Of a stretch of 64,000 nucleotides of DNA, positions 31,877 to 40,344 are shown piece after piece (positions within the stretch are counted from its first letter, which is position 1; the number at the start of each line of letters is the position of its first letter). Both the position numbers and the translations under genes were made by a program. The notes below the pieces were generated by a model. It searched no databases and was not told the DNA's origin. It saw only the letters and a program-made list of their open reading frames with translations. Location: positions 43,432-107,431 of the forward strand of contig JAZQEG010000002.1 of NCBI GenBank assembly GCA_045538875.1. The letters run 5' to 3'. The stretch is from RGIG4708 sp045538875 (GTDB taxonomy: Bacteria; Bacillota; Clostridia; UMGS1810).

Positions 31877-34080
31877 TCGACATTCTCCTTTCTTGCCTTA
31901 ATTTTGGTAATTTTTGCCCCGTCTGTTACAAAGGTGAGTGTTTGGTTGCAATCAGTTCGGTATAGCGGAATGTTTTTGCTTTTAAGTATTTTTATAAGTT
32001 GTTTGCTTACACTCAAATATTTGTCATTATCGGGTACAGTTACAACTGCGTATTTTGGGTCGGCATGGTATATGTAGCTTTTTGTGCTATTAACCGAATT
32101 TCCGTAGTTGGGTGTTTTAAGCACAGTGCACTTTGCATTTTGTTCAACTTGTTTAAGCCCCTGCGCACCAAGGCAGCTGCTAAGCACAAATGACACATCG
32201 CCATATGCAATTTTGTATATTGCACTGGCATTTTTGTTTTTGAGGTTAAAGTTGTTGCCTGCAACACAAACGCTTATTCCGTCTGTTGTGCGTTCAAACT
32301 GCGAGTTTACATATGTAATGAGCACACCAGATGTTTGGGCAGTTTTAATAAGCTTTATTCTGTTGAGTCTGATTTGTGGGTTGTCAATACTGATTTTTGG
32401 CGGTAACACTATTTCATTTATGTAGCCCATCACCATCAGCTTGTTTGCGGCATTTATATGGTCATCATCAAAATAGCTTATGTACAATGTATCTATCTTT
32501 TTTATCCCGTTGTGCATAAAATATGTTTCAAACAAATCACTGGCAGGCTCATTAAAGCTTAGCGAACCGCAGTCAAACATTATGTGCTTGCCACCAGGTG
32601 TTGTAACGATGGTGGATTCGCCCTTTAAGCAATTTAAAAAAGTAACCTTCATTTTGTTGCCAGGTGCAGCTACAAGTGACGAAAAAGTAAAGGCAAGTAC
32701 CAGCAGTGTAACAACGGCATTTGCAAATTTGCGTCTTTTTAAACATATTATAACACATAACGCAGCCAAAAAGACCATATAAATAAAAATTACATCTGTA
32801 AGGCTAAGCTTTATTATGCATCTGTCAGAGCGTGAAACAAGCTCTGCCACACAGTTTACAAGCCTTGCCAGAGTTAGCGGAACAAATTTAAGTATATTTA
32901 AAATTGCATGCGGTAAAAGCGCGCACATTGCACAAAATATAACAGAGCTAACAAGCAATCCGGTAGACAGCGGTATTACCAAAATATTTGCAACTGATGC
33001 CATTGTCGAAATAAAGCCAAAGCAATATGCACATACAGGAGCGGTAACAAATGTAGAGCCTGCAGATATAACAGTTGATGTCATAATAAACCCGTCTTTT
33101 TTACCGCCTGAGTATTTTTGGCGTATGTTAACAGCAAGGCACAAGCCGTAAGTTGACAAAAATGATAGCTGGTATGCCGTGCTGAATATTTGATACGGCA
33201 TAAACAGCAAAATAATATAAGCTGCAATAACAATCGATGAGGTTATGCTAAAGTCGCGCTTTGACAGCATACATAGCGCCGTTATTGCACACATAAGTAT
33301 AACTCTTGTAATTGAAATTCCGTATCCTGTAAACATATACAAAAGTATAGATATTATCACTGCACTAAACTTTGCAACAATAGATGCACGCCTTTTGCCA
33401 AATGGCAGCAAAGCTATAATATATGCAAAAACAGATATAAAAATACCTGTGTGCAAACCAGATACCGAAACTATGTGGTAAATGCCTGCTCTTTGGTATG
33501 TTTGGGTAAGCTTGTCGTCAATGTCGGTGCGGTCACCTGTGAGCATTGCTTTTATAAGAGCTCTTTCATTTCCTTCAAAATAATTGTCAATGCTCAAAAT
33601 GGCCTTTTGCTGCAGCTTGTATAAATATCCGTCAAGTCCGTTGCCCTTGGATATACATTTAACATCTAAAATGCTTTGCTCATTGCATATTGCAATGGTA
33701 TTTTTTGACATAAGGTAAAGTCGGTAATCAAAGTTTCCGTAATTTGCGCTTGTGTTTGCCGCTTTAATTGATGCATAAACCTCAATTGTGTTGCCGTATT
33801 TAAGCAAATCGTAACTAGACTTGTCCATATCAAATTGAATTTTGTATTGTGTTATATCTGTTGGATTGTCTGTGCTCAAAACTTTAGCAAACACTCGCAC
33901 ACAATCATCCTTGACATAAGGAAATTCGCATATTGTGCACACATATTTGTAATTGTCTTGATCATTTTGTTCAATTTGTTTAACGGTGTTGTTAAATTTG
34001 ATAATATAGTTAATTACAGACATAAAAGCAACAGCAATTGCCACAAATATAACAATTGGTCTTATGTGATTTTTTATCAT
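31873..34080 (-). CDS. comEC: ComEC/Rec2-family competence membrane protein with degenerate beta-lactamase domain
   Basis: A 735-residue protein. ComEC is the channel for single-stranded DNA during natural transformation. Visible are an N-terminal DUF4131-like region, the competence domain with many membrane helices (about residues 190-470, including TYQRAGIYHIVSVSGLHTGIF), and a C-terminal metallo-beta-lactamase fold (about 476-735). The last domain has lost key ligands: the canonical LKVPHHGS reads LKTPNYGN, the TGD block reads SSC, and the SHxDxDH block reads SYFDDDH. Membrane parts look intact. It has its own promoter and overlaps holA. No other competence genes (comEA, comF, comG) are in the window. 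Confidence 0.93.
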   Translation of the reverse strand: MIKNHIRPIVIFVAIAVAFMSVINYIIKFNNTVKQIEQNDQDNYKYVCTICEFPYVKDDCVRVFAKVLSTDNPTDITQYKIQFDMDKSSYDLLKYGNTIEVYASIKAANTSANYGNFDYRLYLMSKNTIAICNEQSILDVKCISKGNGLDGYLYKLQQKAILSIDNYFEGNERALIKAMLTGDRTDIDDKLTQTYQRAGIYHIVSVSGLHTGIFISVFAYIIALLPFGKRRASIVAKFSAVIISILLYMFTGYGISITRVILMCAITALCMLSKRDFSITSSIVIAAYIILLFMPYQIFSTAYQLSFLSTYGLCLAVNIRQKYSGGKKDGFIMTSTVISAGSTFVTAPVCAYCFGFISTMASVANILVIPLSTGLLVSSVIFCAMCALLPHAILNILKFVPLTLARLVNCVAELVSRSDRCIIKLSLTDVIFIYMVFLAALCVIICLKRRKFANAVVTLLVLAFTFSSLVAAPGNKMKVTFLNCLKGESTIVTTPGGKHIMFDCGSLSFNEPASDLFETYFMHNGIKKIDTLYISYFDDDHINAANKLMVMGYINEIVLPPKISIDNPQIRLNRIKLIKTAQTSGVLITYVNSQFERTTDGISVCVAGNNFNLKNKNASAIYKIAYGDVSFVLSSCLGAQGLKQVEQNAKCTVLKTPNYGNSVNSTKSYIYHADPKYAVVTVPDNDKYLSVSKQLIKILKSKNIPLYRTDCNQTLTFVTDGAKITKIKARKENVD

Positions 34081-34108
34081 GATTTTTGTCCTTTAGTTTG
34101 TCAAATAT

Positions 34109-34137
34109 ATAATACCATATTTTTGCGCATTTTGCAA
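34109..34137 (-). promoter_or_regulatory. comEC-holA promoter
   Basis: On the minus strand, TTGCAA (34132-34137), 17-base spacer, TATTAT (34109-34114), 28 bases upstream of comEC. Confidence 0.7.
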
Positions 34138-34170
34138 CAATACCACAGCATTAATTAAAATTAACAAACA

Positions 34171-34203
34171 ACAAAAATGCTGCTTTTAATTAAAAGCAGC
34201 ATT
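34171..34203 (-). terminator. Terminator after the LOG-family gene
   Basis: A 28-base perfect palindrome (arms AATGCTGCTTTTAA and TTAAAAGCAGCATT) at 34176-34203, followed on the minus strand by TTTTTG. Confidence 0.85.
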
Positions 34204-34232
34204 AATAATAACCTTTTACTTTATATAATTTA

Positions 34233-34814
34233 TTAACCAAATTTAAGATCGTGAACATCTTTTTTAATTCGTTTATCGTTTTCCAGATAATCTATAATTT
34301 CATTCATATTATCACTGTAAAAGTACAATGATTTGCATTGTTCTCTTATAAATCTTTTTTGCGATGCAATTTGTATAAAATTTTCCAACCCTAAGTAGTA
34401 GCCGTCTATATCAAAAATTGCAATTGGCTTTGTGTGGCGGCCAAGCTGTTTTAGCGTAAGCACCTGAAAAAACTCCTCCATTGTGCCAATTCCGCCAGGT
34501 ACAATTACAAAGGCATCGGCTTTGTCCTCCATACCTGCCTTGCGCTGCGCCATATCTTTAGTAAATGTAAGCTCAGTGCATTGGTCATATAATTTTTCTA
34601 TATTTTCATCCTTAAAAAATTCGGGTATAAATCCATAAATTTTGCCATTGCCTTTTTTTACACCGCGCGCTGCAGCACCCATAAGTCCGCCACCGCCTGC
34701 ACCAAATACAAGGTTGTGGCCTCTTTTTGCAAAAAGCTCTCCAAAGCTTTCAACGCGAGTTATATATCGCTTATCTATTTCGTTACTCGCAGCTCCGTAA
34801 ACACATATGTTCAT
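34233..34814 (-). CDS. LOG-family protein (TIGR00730; cytokinin-type phosphoribohydrolase fold)
   Basis: A 193-residue Rossmann-like protein. The LOG signature PGGIGTMEEFFQ (about 97-108) is intact, along with the Arg in MAQRKAGM and the FGAGGGGLMGA nucleotide loop. Characterised members cleave nucleoside 5'-monophosphates (such as AMP or cytokinin ribotides) to base and ribose 5-phosphate; many bacterial members were mis-annotated as lysine decarboxylases. The ATG at 34814 is preceded by AAAGGAG. That ribosome site is predicted to pair with a distant upstream segment in an unusual structured leader. Confidence 0.9.
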   Translation of the reverse strand: MNICVYGAASNEIDKRYITRVESFGELFAKRGHNLVFGAGGGGLMGAAARGVKKGNGKIYGFIPEFFKDENIEKLYDQCTELTFTKDMAQRKAGMEDKADAFVIVPGGIGTMEEFFQVLTLKQLGRHTKPIAIFDIDGYYLGLENFIQIASQKRFIREQCKSLYFYSDNMNEIIDYLENDKRIKKDVHDLKFG

Positions 34815-34821
34815 AAAAATC

Positions 34822-34982
34822 TCCTTTCCGCCGCCATACGTCGGCATAAACAGTAATTAAATTTCTCTTATCCGTATGGCAAGGAATGATAAGAGATTTT
34901 ACGCCCATGTGCGTTTCTGAGCAAAAGCGAAGAAAATTTCGCACGGGCAATCAAATCAGCCGGAGGCAATAACGGGAAAGGA
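34822..34982 (-). promoter_or_regulatory. Structured leader RNA with pseudoknot (candidate riboswitch) before the LOG gene
   Basis: On the minus-strand transcript: a closing helix pairs TCCTTTCC (34975-34982) with GGAAAGGA (34822-34829), which includes the ribosome site. A helix GCCCGTGCG (34940-34948) pairs with CGCAC-AT-GGGC (34903-34913). A 9-bp helix TCTCTTATC/GATAAGAGA uses 34864-34872 and 34888-34896. The loop of that last helix (34873-34879) is exactly complementary over 7 bases to 34834-34840 (CCATACG with CGTATGG), a pseudoknot. I do not recognise a known riboswitch class. Confidence 0.65.
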
Positions 34983-35020
34983 ACTTTCACATTATTTCAT
35001 CCTTTTATATTGATATATTT

Positions 35021-35049
35021 ATTTTAACATTATTTCAGCAGTAATTCAA
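35021..35049 (-). promoter_or_regulatory. Promoter of the LOG-gene leader
   Basis: On the minus strand, TTGAAT (35044-35049), 17-base spacer, TAAAAT (35021-35026). The predicted start near 35014 gives a leader of about 200 bases. The rest of the gap up to 35131 is AT-rich without other signals I can support. Confidence 0.6.
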
Positions 35050-35131
35050 TATTTATTATATTATATGATTATATTTGTATGCAACAACTTAAATTACATA
35101 TAATATAAATTGTTTGAAAGGGTGATGCTTT

Positions 35132-36118
35132 GTGAATAAATCAAAAAAATTTTTGCTTGGTTCGGGAGTAGTGGTTGGCTTTATGTCTGCCGTTGCTGCA
35201 ACGGCATACTCCGTTACACACAAAATGGTAAGCATTGCCATAAACCGCGAAAAACCAAGCAGCTCCCCAAAATCTGCTGTAAGGCTGTCGGGTACATCCA
35301 TAAGTGAATTTGAAGAAAAAATAAAGGCAGCAACCCAAAAGCTCGAACAAACTGTTACCCAAACTGTTGAAATTGCGGCAACAGACGGCGAAAAGCTTGT
35401 TGGCCATTTGTACAATTGCGAAGGTGCAAAGCGCATAATTATTGCAATGCATGGCTGGCGCTCATCGTGGTCGCGTGATTTTGGGCCTATTTCGGATTTT
35501 TGGATGCAAAACGAGTGTACGATTTTGTATGCCGACCAGAGAGGTCAAAATGCGAGTGGGGGTGAATATATAGGATTTGGGCTTATAGAGCGTTTTGACT
35601 GCCGCGATTGGATAGACTGGGTAAACGAAAACATCAATCCATCAAATTTGCCCATATATCTTGCAGGCATATCTATGGGTGCAACCACTGTGCTTATGGC
35701 ATCAAGCCTTGAGCTTAGCAAAAATGTGCACGGAATTATGGCAGATTGCGGCTTTACCTCGCCTCATGCCATTTGGAAGCATGTTGCTGATAACAATCTT
35801 CGTATTTCGTACAGCCTTGTGTCGGCTATGGCAAACAGTATGTACAAAAAGCGAATAGATATGAACACCGACGATTATTCTACCACCCAAGCACTTGCCC
35901 AAACAAATATACCTGTATTGCTTATTCACGGCAGTGATGACCGCTTTGTACCTGTTGAAATGACATACGAAAATTACAAAGCCTGCCAGTCACCAAAAAA
36001 ACTGCTTATTGTGCCTGGTGCTACCCATGCAATGAGCTATTATATAAACACATTTGAGTACCAAAATGCAGTTAAAAAATTTTGGAAAGAATTTGATAAA
36101 AGTGATGTAAAACAATAA
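35132..36118 (+). CDS. Alpha/beta hydrolase with N-terminal membrane anchor
   Basis: A 328-residue serine hydrolase. A hydrophobic N-terminal segment (about 6-26) anchors or exports it. The alpha/beta-hydrolase core has the oxyanion motif HGWRSSWSRDFG, the nucleophile elbow AGISMGATT (Ser in GxSxG), the acid in LIHGSDDRFVP and the catalytic His in GATHAMSYY. It resembles the YqiK/BEM46-like Firmicute family annotated only as alpha/beta hydrolase. The start is GTG with GAAAGGGTG upstream. The substrate is unknown. Confidence 0.88.
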   Translation: MNKSKKFLLGSGVVVGFMSAVAATAYSVTHKMVSIAINREKPSSSPKSAVRLSGTSISEFEEKIKAATQKLEQTVTQTVEIAATDGEKLVGHLYNCEGAKRIIIAMHGWRSSWSRDFGPISDFWMQNECTILYADQRGQNASGGEYIGFGLIERFDCRDWIDWVNENINPSNLPIYLAGISMGATTVLMASSLELSKNVHGIMADCGFTSPHAIWKHVADNNLRISYSLVSAMANSMYKKRIDMNTDDYSTTQALAQTNIPVLLIHGSDDRFVPVEMTYENYKACQSPKKLLIVPGATHAMSYYINTFEYQNAVKKFWKEFDKSDVKQ

Positions 36119-36150
36119 AAAGAGGTTAAATCCCCTCGATTATATGCAAA

Positions 36151-36186
36151 ACAAAAAGCCACCTTTTTTAAGGTGACTTTTTGTTT
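36151..36186. terminator. Bidirectional terminator between the hydrolase gene and tRNA-Ser
   Basis: ACAAAAAG(C)CACCTT (36151-36165) pairs with AAGGTG(A)CTTTTTGT (36170-36184) with one mismatch and a TTTT loop. T residues flank it on both strands. Confidence 0.8.
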
Positions 36187-36278
36187 TGGCGGAGTCGGTG
36201 GGATTTGAACCCACGTGCCGCTACAAACGGCAACACGATTTCCAATCGTGCTCGTTATGACCACTTCGATACGACTCC
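36187..36278 (-). tRNA. tRNA-Ser (anticodon GGA)
   Basis: Read on the minus strand, the gene starts GGAGTCG and ends CGACTCC-G-CCA with CCA encoded. Anticodon stem CACGA/TCGTG encloses TTGGAAA, anticodon GGA. A long variable arm (about 15 bases, TGCCGTTTGTAGCGGCA region) and the T loop TTCAAAT are present. It reads UCC and UCU. Confidence 0.95.
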
Positions 36279-36362
36279 AAAATTTTGACGACTATATAAT
36301 TATAACAACTCGTAACTAATAAGTCAAGAATTAAATTTTATTTTGTTATTTTAAAAATCCTA

Positions 36363-36391
36363 TTGACAAATACAAATTTATGTAATATACT
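36363..36391 (+). promoter_or_regulatory. Promoter of the GntR-ABC operon
   Basis: TTGACA (36363-36368), 17-base spacer, TATACT (36386-36391), with an inverted-repeat operator beginning at the -10. Confidence 0.88.
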
Positions 36392-36418
36392 AACTGTATT
36401 AGTACAGTTAATACAGTT
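36392..36418 (+). promoter_or_regulatory. Probable GntR operator
   Basis: An inverted repeat AACTGTA-TTAG-TACAGTT (36392-36409) starts right after the -10 and covers the predicted start of transcription. A third half-site TACAGTT follows at 36412-36418. This placement fits autorepression by the YtrA-type GntR regulator encoded next. Confidence 0.7.
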
Positions 36419-36434
36419 GTAAGGAGGTGTATAC

Positions 36435-36815
36435 ATGATAAATTTGGATTATAAGGATTCGCGGTCGCTCCATGAGCAAATTGAACATGGCATAAAGCAG
36501 CTCATTATTAACGGAATACTGCAACCCAATGAACAGCTTGCATCAGTCAGGGAGTTGTCGGTGAGCCTTACGGTCAACCCAAACACTGTTCAGAGGGCAT
36601 ACAAGCAACTGGAGTCAGACGGATTTATTTACAGTGTCAAGGGCAAAGGCAACTTTGTTGCACATATGTGCAACGTAAAAAACACAAAGCGTACCGATGA
36701 ATTGTACGCACAGCTTACATTAGTGGTAAAAGAGCTTATGTATCTGGGTGAGGCTAAATCTGATATTGAAAATGTAATAATTAATACTTATATGGAACAG
36801 GAGGGTAACAAATGA
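36435..36815 (+). CDS. GntR-family (YtrA-type) transcriptional regulator
   Basis: A 126-residue repressor with the short YtrA-type layout: a winged helix-turn-helix (about 10-75; SLHEQIEHGIKQLI, LASVRELSVSLTVNPNTVQRAY, KGKGNFVA) and a small C-terminal helix for dimerisation, with no large ligand-binding domain. Such regulators usually sense cell-envelope stress or antibiotics and control an adjacent ABC exporter. It overlaps the ATPase gene by 4 bases. AAGGAGGTG lies upstream of the ATG. Confidence 0.93.
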   Translation: MINLDYKDSRSLHEQIEHGIKQLIINGILQPNEQLASVRELSVSLTVNPNTVQRAYKQLESDGFIYSVKGKGNFVAHMCNVKNTKRTDELYAQLTLVVKELMYLGEAKSDIENVIINTYMEQEGNK

Positions 36816-37711
36816 TTAAAGTAAGCAATGTAACAAAATATTTTGACACCTTTAAGGTGCTTGACAATATGACAATGTATGTAAAAAAAGGCACAATATA
36901 TGGCTTGGTTGGGCCAAATGGCGCGGGCAAAACAACAATTATAAACCATATTACAGGTATGCTTAAGGGCACAAGCGGCCAAATTACCATAGATGGCGAG
37001 CCTGTGTTTGAAAACGAAAACATAAAGCAAAGAGTGCTTAGCATTTCGGATGATTGGTTTTATTATAGTACATATACAGTTAAGCAAATGGCCTTGTTTT
37101 ACAAAAGTATATACAAAAACTTTAGCGATGAGCGGTATGAGGCAATTAAGCAAATTTTTGATATAGACGAAAAAAGACAAATCCGCAAATTTTCAAAGGG
37201 TATGAAAAAGCAAGTAGCATTTTGGCTTTCGCTTTCGGCACAGCCCGATGTGCTCATACTTGACGAGCCTCTTGACGGCCTCGACCCTGTTATGCGCAAG
37301 CAGGTGCTTAATCTTGTAATATCCGATGTTGCCGAGAGGCAAATGACAGTGCTTGTTTCGTCACACAACCTGCGAGAGCTTGAGGATGTATGCGATTGGG
37401 TAGGCATTATTCATAAAGGAAAAATGATAATTGAAAAGCCTCTTGACGACCTTAAGGGCAGTGTACAAAAATATCAGCTTGTTACTGATGAGCAAAAATA
37501 TTTGGAGCTTAAAAATGACACCGATGTTTTGCATATTTCAAAAACTGGCTCTGTGTGCAATGTAATAGTGCGTGGCACAGCCGATGCAACACAAGCAAAA
37601 ATGAAAGAGTACTCACAGCTGCTTTGCGAACGCATAAGCCTTACATTAGAAGAAGTATTTATTTACGAGTTGGGAGGTTTGGGATATGATTTCAAAAACA
37701 TCATTATTTAA
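36812..37711 (+). CDS. ABC transporter ATP-binding protein
   Basis: A 299-residue ATPase of the drug-export (BcrA/YtrB-like) type. Walker A is GPNGAGKTT (about 37-45), the signature is degenerate (RKFSKGMKKQVAF instead of LSGGQ), Walker B is DVLILDEPLDGLDP, and the switch His is in VSSHNLREL. It has a C-terminal accessory domain of about 80 residues. Its last 26 bases overlap the permease gene, so the pair is tightly coupled. Confidence 0.95.
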   Translation: MIKVSNVTKYFDTFKVLDNMTMYVKKGTIYGLVGPNGAGKTTIINHITGMLKGTSGQITIDGEPVFENENIKQRVLSISDDWFYYSTYTVKQMALFYKSIYKNFSDERYEAIKQIFDIDEKRQIRKFSKGMKKQVAFWLSLSAQPDVLILDEPLDGLDPVMRKQVLNLVISDVAERQMTVLVSSHNLRELEDVCDWVGIIHKGKMIIEKPLDDLKGSVQKYQLVTDEQKYLELKNDTDVLHISKTGSVCNVIVRGTADATQAKMKEYSQLLCERISLTLEEVFIYELGGLGYDFKNIII

Positions 37712-39701
37712 TATGGGAATATATAAATCAACTGTTAAAAGAAATGTGTGGGGAAGCATAGTATTTTTTATTTTGCTATTTATGTTTACATCAATGCCGC
37801 TTATTATGCAAATTGGCGAAATCAGCCCATACTACGGCAGAGCAATTCCAAAAATATATCGCAGTGACTTTATTATGCCGTCTATGCTTATATCAATAGT
37901 TGTGCCAACAATTGTTGCAATGCTTGTTTACCGCTTTGTACATTCCAAGAGGGTAGCAGTGTTTGCTCACAGCATTCCTGTTTCGAGGGTTGCAAATTTT
38001 GTGTCAACAGTGCTTGCGGCCTTTGCGCTTATGTTTGCACCAGTTGTTGCAAACGGAATTGTACTTGGCATATTGTCGCTTACTGCATATGGCAGCTATT
38101 TTACAATATCAAATTGCCTTGTGTGGATTGCACTACATTTGTTTAGTATGTTTGTTATGTTTTCGCTGGCAACCTTTGCGGCGATGATTACAGGTAATAC
38201 CTTTGCAACACCTGTTATCAATTTTATACTTCACATATTTTTTATGGCAATTGTAGCAGGCTTTTGTGTTGTGGCATACAACTTTTTGTATGGGTATGTA
38301 AATGATGGTTCACTTTTAAAAAGTGTTGTTAAATACAATCCTGCGGTGTGGGTAATGACGGTAGCCGATGCCATAAGCTACAACATACCAGTGGCTGTAA
38401 ATATGCTAAAAGAGGCCGCAGTTATTTACATTGCGGGGGCGGTAGTGTTGTACGCAGTATCACTTGCTGCATATAAAAAACGTGCTATGGAAACTACTGA
38501 GGATATAGCAGCGTTTAAAATTCTTAACCATATATACAAGTACGCAATTACATTTGTGGCAACCCTTGGCATATATGCAATTTTGTATTCTATTTTTGAA
38601 AAAACAGGGATTTTGTTTTTTGTGATAACGGCTGTGCTTAGTGCAGTGGTATATTTTGGTTGCGAAATGCTGCTCAAAAAAACCTTTAATGTGTGGAAAA
38701 GCTACAAGGGCTTTGTTGCTCACAGTGTGATATTTGGAGCTATTATATGTGTGTTTGCATTTACTTCGTTTTTTGGATTTGAAACACGAGTGCCGGATAT
38801 TTTGGATGTAGAAAGTGTGGCTTTATACAACTATTATTATTCAGATAAAGAGCCTTATGTTGATGACAGCAGCGTTATTGAATATGCAATAAGCACTCAC
38901 AACGAATTAGTAACAATGCAAAAAATTATCGAAAAAAACAATTCGCTCGGTGATTATCACACTAGACTTCATTTTAAATACAAGCTCAAAAACGGCAAAA
39001 CACTTGACAGGGTATATAAGGTAAAGCAGGGCACAAGCAATGCTGTTTTAAGCGACCTTTACAAGTATGACTCATACAAAATGGCAGCCGAAGGCATTTT
39101 CCGCGAGGGCGAAATTAACGAAATATATTTTCATGCATTTGACATTAGCATAAAAGATGAAAATAAAATTAAACAGCTTGTTGAATGTATTAAAAAAGAT
39201 ACCCTCAGCCTTGGCTACAATGAGCTGAGGATAGATGATATACACTATGAGATATCAATGGGAATACAATATAAGGTTGCTATAGAGGTGAGAGGCGAAA
39301 ACTCAGCTTCAAGTTATCCTGGTGTATCAAGCTTTAATCTGTACCACGATTATGTGGGAGTAAATGCAAATTACACAAACACTATTGGGTGGCTCAAACA
39401 AAACGGATACTGGGAAAGAGTAAAATTAAAGCTTGCCGACAATACATATATTGGAAAAATGGTAACATCTCAAACACAAGAGGATTACAAGGTAAACAAA
39501 GTGGAAAAAATTGCAACAATAAGTGATGCAAAATCTCTCCAAATTGTTTCGGATTACATTTGCAGCTTTAAGGTAAGCAACCAAAATAACAACCAATATG
39601 CAATTTATCAGATTGATGAATACGATGACACAAGGTATATAACAAAAATTGATTACAACAACCTTAAAACACTTTGCCAAATGCTTGATATTGACATATA
39701 A
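37686..39701 (+). CDS. ABC transporter permease with large soluble C-terminal domain
   Basis: A 671-residue protein. An N-terminal ABC-2-like membrane region (about residues 18-365, around ten hydrophobic segments, including the HSKRVAVFAHSIPVSR loop) is followed by a soluble region of about 300 residues starting near FFGFETRVPDILDV. The C-terminal part resembles, from memory, the DUF6449 domain that occurs in permeases of GntR-linked exporters. Its role and side of the membrane are not known. ATG at 37686 is favoured by GGGAGG 8 bases upstream; an in-frame ATG at 37713 lacks one. Likely antimicrobial or lipid export; the substrate cannot be read from sequence. Confidence 0.88.
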   Translation: MISKTSLFNMGIYKSTVKRNVWGSIVFFILLFMFTSMPLIMQIGEISPYYGRAIPKIYRSDFIMPSMLISIVVPTIVAMLVYRFVHSKRVAVFAHSIPVSRVANFVSTVLAAFALMFAPVVANGIVLGILSLTAYGSYFTISNCLVWIALHLFSMFVMFSLATFAAMITGNTFATPVINFILHIFFMAIVAGFCVVAYNFLYGYVNDGSLLKSVVKYNPAVWVMTVADAISYNIPVAVNMLKEAAVIYIAGAVVLYAVSLAAYKKRAMETTEDIAAFKILNHIYKYAITFVATLGIYAILYSIFEKTGILFFVITAVLSAVVYFGCEMLLKKTFNVWKSYKGFVAHSVIFGAIICVFAFTSFFGFETRVPDILDVESVALYNYYYSDKEPYVDDSSVIEYAISTHNELVTMQKIIEKNNSLGDYHTRLHFKYKLKNGKTLDRVYKVKQGTSNAVLSDLYKYDSYKMAAEGIFREGEINEIYFHAFDISIKDENKIKQLVECIKKDTLSLGYNELRIDDIHYEISMGIQYKVAIEVRGENSASSYPGVSSFNLYHDYVGVNANYTNTIGWLKQNGYWERVKLKLADNTYIGKMVTSQTQEDYKVNKVEKIATISDAKSLQIVSDYICSFKVSNQNNNQYAIYQIDEYDDTRYITKIDYNNLKTLCQMLDIDI

Positions 39702-39734
39702 AAATAGGGTGCTCACAGAGCACCCTATTTATTT
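39702..39734. terminator. Terminator between the ABC permease and the DtxR-type gene
   Basis: A 13-bp perfect stem (AAATAGGGTGCTC with GAGCACCCTATTT) and a 3-base loop, then T-rich sequence. The A-rich left flank allows use on either strand. Confidence 0.88.
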
Positions 39735-39788
39735 TGTATTAAATTTAAATGTTAGGCCTTTATTAAGGGCATCAACATACCCATTGTA

Positions 39789-40154
39789 TCAAGCCTCATT
39801 CAAAAACAACTTAATTTTTTCAAAAGTTATATCACTGATATCGTGCTCCATTTTGCATGCATCAGCATAAGCCGTTTGCTCATCAACACCAAGCCTTATT
39901 AGCATTTTGGCAATTGTGTCGTGCCGCTCGGCAACTTTTTTTGCAATTGCAAGGCCTTTTTCGGTAAGTACAATTTCACCATCGGAGCTCACAGTTATAT
40001 ACTGTTCCTCCCTAAAGTGCTTCATTGCAACAGATACACTAGCCTTTGTAAAGTGCATTTCATTTGCAATGTCAATGCTTCGCACATGGCCTTTTGTATT
40101 TTTTAACATAAGAATAGTTTCAAGATAGTTCTCGGCTGATTCTTGTATTTTCAT
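39789..40154 (-). CDS. DtxR/MntR-family metal-dependent repressor
   Basis: A 121-residue regulator. The N-terminal winged helix (about 1-65) opens ESAENYLETILML as in MntR/IdeR, with recognition helix region FTKASVSVAMKHF. The dimerisation/metal domain holds the expected acidic and His ligands (ERHD at about 76-79, and the KMEHDIS block at about 101-107). It lacks the SH3-like third domain, as in MntR. Manganese or iron could be the effector; no metal transporter is adjacent. A palindrome over its own promoter suggests autoregulation. Confidence 0.9.
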   Translation of the reverse strand: MKIQESAENYLETILMLKNTKGHVRSIDIANEMHFTKASVSVAMKHFREEQYITVSSDGEIVLTEKGLAIAKKVAERHDTIAKMLIRLGVDEQTAYADACKMEHDISDITFEKIKLFLNEA

Positions 40155-40170
40155 AAGGATTACCTCTTTC

Positions 40171-40192
40171 GATATAATGTAACAATTATATC
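40171..40192 (-). promoter_or_regulatory. Probable DtxR/MntR operator
   Basis: A perfect inverted repeat GATATAAT-GTAACA-ATTATATC (40171-40192) overlaps the -10 of the minus-strand promoter and lies 17 bases upstream of the repressor gene. Confidence 0.55.
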
Positions 40193-40214
40193 ATATTATA
40201 TATAATTATGTCAA
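40185..40214 (-). promoter_or_regulatory. Promoter of the DtxR-type gene
   Basis: On the minus strand, TTGACA (40209-40214), 18-base spacer, TATAAT (40185-40190). Confidence 0.7.
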
Positions 40215-40344
40215 ACAAAACAATATACTTAACAAAATTGATTGAACTTATGCAATATTTTGATGAAAAATATACAATTTTGTAAATTGCTATTGATTTT
40301 TTGAAAATAATGTGTTAACATACAGTTATGAAAATTAAATATTA

